This document shows, in pieces, positions 63,275-64,000 of a stretch of 64,000 bases of DNA. The stretch spans positions 1 to 64,000 of the IMG/VR virus record IMGVR_UViG_3300025314_000001. The stretch is one strand, 5' to 3'. The stretch's first letter is position 1. Each line of letters begins with the position of its first letter. Origin of the DNA: a virus. The notes beneath the pieces are model-generated. The model was not told where the DNA came from. It did no database searches and worked only from the letters and a program-made list of their open reading frames with translations. The position numbers and the translations under genes were made by a program.

Positions 63275-63586
63275 ATGAACACCGTCGCAACCGTCTCATG
63301 CACCTACGCGAAACTGCACAACGGCAGTTGGGGAATTCGTGCCAAGGGCATCGTAACGGCCGGCGAGACCGTTACGGTCACCAAACGGGACGGCACCACG
63401 AAAACCGAAACGGTTGGCCGGGTGCTGTCTTGCAAAGACGGCCTGAGCATTTGCGCCATCGAGCAGGCTACCTCAGGCAGCCGGGGCGGACGGCGAGGCA
63501 GCCGGAGCGCCCGCCGGGAATGCGACGAATGCGGGGAGTATGCCACCCCCGGCACGGTTTGCTGGGAGACCGGTTGCACACACTGA
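63275..63586 (+). CDS. Small protein with beta domain and zinc-ribbon-like end
   Basis: 103 residues behind AAGGGACC. A beta-barrel-like first half (TVSCTYAKLHNGSWGIRAKG, VTAGETVTVTKRDGTTKTET), then a Gly/Ser/Arg linker and CDECGEYATPGTVCWETGC, a probable four-Cys zinc site. Unknown family; a nucleic-acid-binding role is plausible. Confidence 0.7.
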   Translation: MNTVATVSCTYAKLHNGSWGIRAKGIVTAGETVTVTKRDGTTKTETVGRVLSCKDGLSICAIEQATSGSRGGRRGSRSARRECDECGEYATPGTVCWETGCTH

Positions 63587-63594
63587 TCTTTTGG

Positions 63595-63622
63595 TTGACA
63601 ATACCGTATCATGCGCTATTCT
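63595..63622 (+). promoter_or_regulatory. Sigma70-like promoter
   Basis: TTGACA (63595-63600), 16-base spacer, TATTCT (63617-63622). The transcript should start about ten bases before the ATG at 63632, leaving a very short leader. An in-frame ATG at 63611 lies inside the promoter and is not used. Confidence 0.62.
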
Positions 63623-63631
63623 AGGATCAAC

Positions 63632-63919
63632 ATGAGCCGCACCGACCTTCTCACCGAACTGACCGGTATTCTCGCCGAGACGGCCGACCCTAGGTCGCGC
63701 AACGACCGCCACCTAGGGGAGGTCATCTGGCAGTTGGTCGACCGGCTGCGCTTTTGGGGCGCCGGTGTTTACGAGCCGCGCGGGCTCTCGGACGCCGGGC
63801 TCTCGGATGATGATCTGCACAAGGTCTCACTCTACCACCTACCCCCCTACGCCCAGGACGAACTGTTCGCCCGGTTCGACGCTCAAATCGCTGCAATGCT
63901 CGGGAGCGATGCCCAATGA
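63632..63919 (+). CDS. Small hypothetical protein
   Basis: 95 residues, helical and acidic (RTDLLTELTGILAETADP, AQDELFARFDAQIAAML). Start chosen after AGGATCAAC and downstream of the promoter at 63595. No motif. Its stop overlaps the next start (ATGA). Confidence 0.65.
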   Translation: MSRTDLLTELTGILAETADPRSRNDRHLGEVIWQLVDRLRFWGAGVYEPRGLSDAGLSDDDLHKVSLYHLPPYAQDELFARFDAQIAAMLGSDAQ

Positions 63920-64000
63920 ACAAGCGCTCTAATCACCCTGCCTACGCCGCCATGCTGGCCGCCAGCAAAGCAACCGGCCTACCCCGATCTTTCGAGACCG
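63916..64000 (+). CDS. Start of a further gene, cut by the window edge
   Basis: An ATG overlapping the previous stop opens a frame that runs to the end of the window (NKRSNHPAYAAMLAASKATG). Only 28 residues are visible, too few for assignment. Confidence 0.55.
   Translation, partial: MNKRSNHPAYAAMLAASKATGLPRSFET

Overview
The window reads as about 64 kb of a large, GC-rich, contractile-tailed bacteriophage genome or prophage. It has terminase, portal, MuF, scaffold, HK97-fold capsid, sheath, tube, tail-assembly chaperone, tape measure and baseplate genes in a nearly standard order. No integrase, repressor, polymerase, helicase or cas gene was seen, so this is only part of a genome and the lifestyle is undecided. 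The host is unknown. Small Gly/Ser/Thr-rich lipoproteins with Cys-rich ends, and a leftmost basic protein of a type I associate with myxobacteria, point weakly to Myxococcota.

Layout: 1-1447 is a CRISPR array entering from the left edge, with 19 complete 36-bp repeats and 20 spacers. It ends in a truncated repeat that doubles as the ribosome-binding site of the next gene. 1448-9338 (+) is an early-type block: small overlapping genes, a one-polypeptide SbcD-SbcC (Mre11-Rad50) protein behind a structured leader, an HNH endonuclease, a zinc-binding protein, a lipoprotein and a protein with a lasso-leader-like N-terminus. 9335-61203 (-) is the late block, listed here from its upstream end at the right: three tiny basic proteins, a PAPS-reductase-like/ParB-like pair, terminase, portal, MuF, an accessory island (terminase-like ATPase relative, Bro-N-HNH fusion), scaffold, capsid, head-tail joining, an enzyme cassette (two glycosyltransferases, a methyltransferase, bacterioferritin), sheath, tube, a chaperone with a -1 frameshift, tape measure, baseplate, collagen-like and beta-helix fibres, an alpha/beta-hydrolase spike, membrane proteins, a papain-like protease, and two lysins. 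A three-gene lipoprotein cassette on the + strand (32527-33578) interrupts it. 61597-64000 (+) starts a second rightward block with a GIY-YIG-type protein, a helix-turn-helix protein, a structured 360-bp non-coding stretch and small genes behind a sigma70-like promoter.

Working together: the late block makes a myovirus particle whose length follows a 636-residue tape measure and whose surface carries at least three collagen-like fibres plus duplicated beta-helix spikes, possibly glycosylated by the encoded transferases. The early block would process DNA ends (SbcCD) and may use a cas-less CRISPR array with host Cas proteins against competitors. All functions rest on motifs read by eye; no database search was possible.
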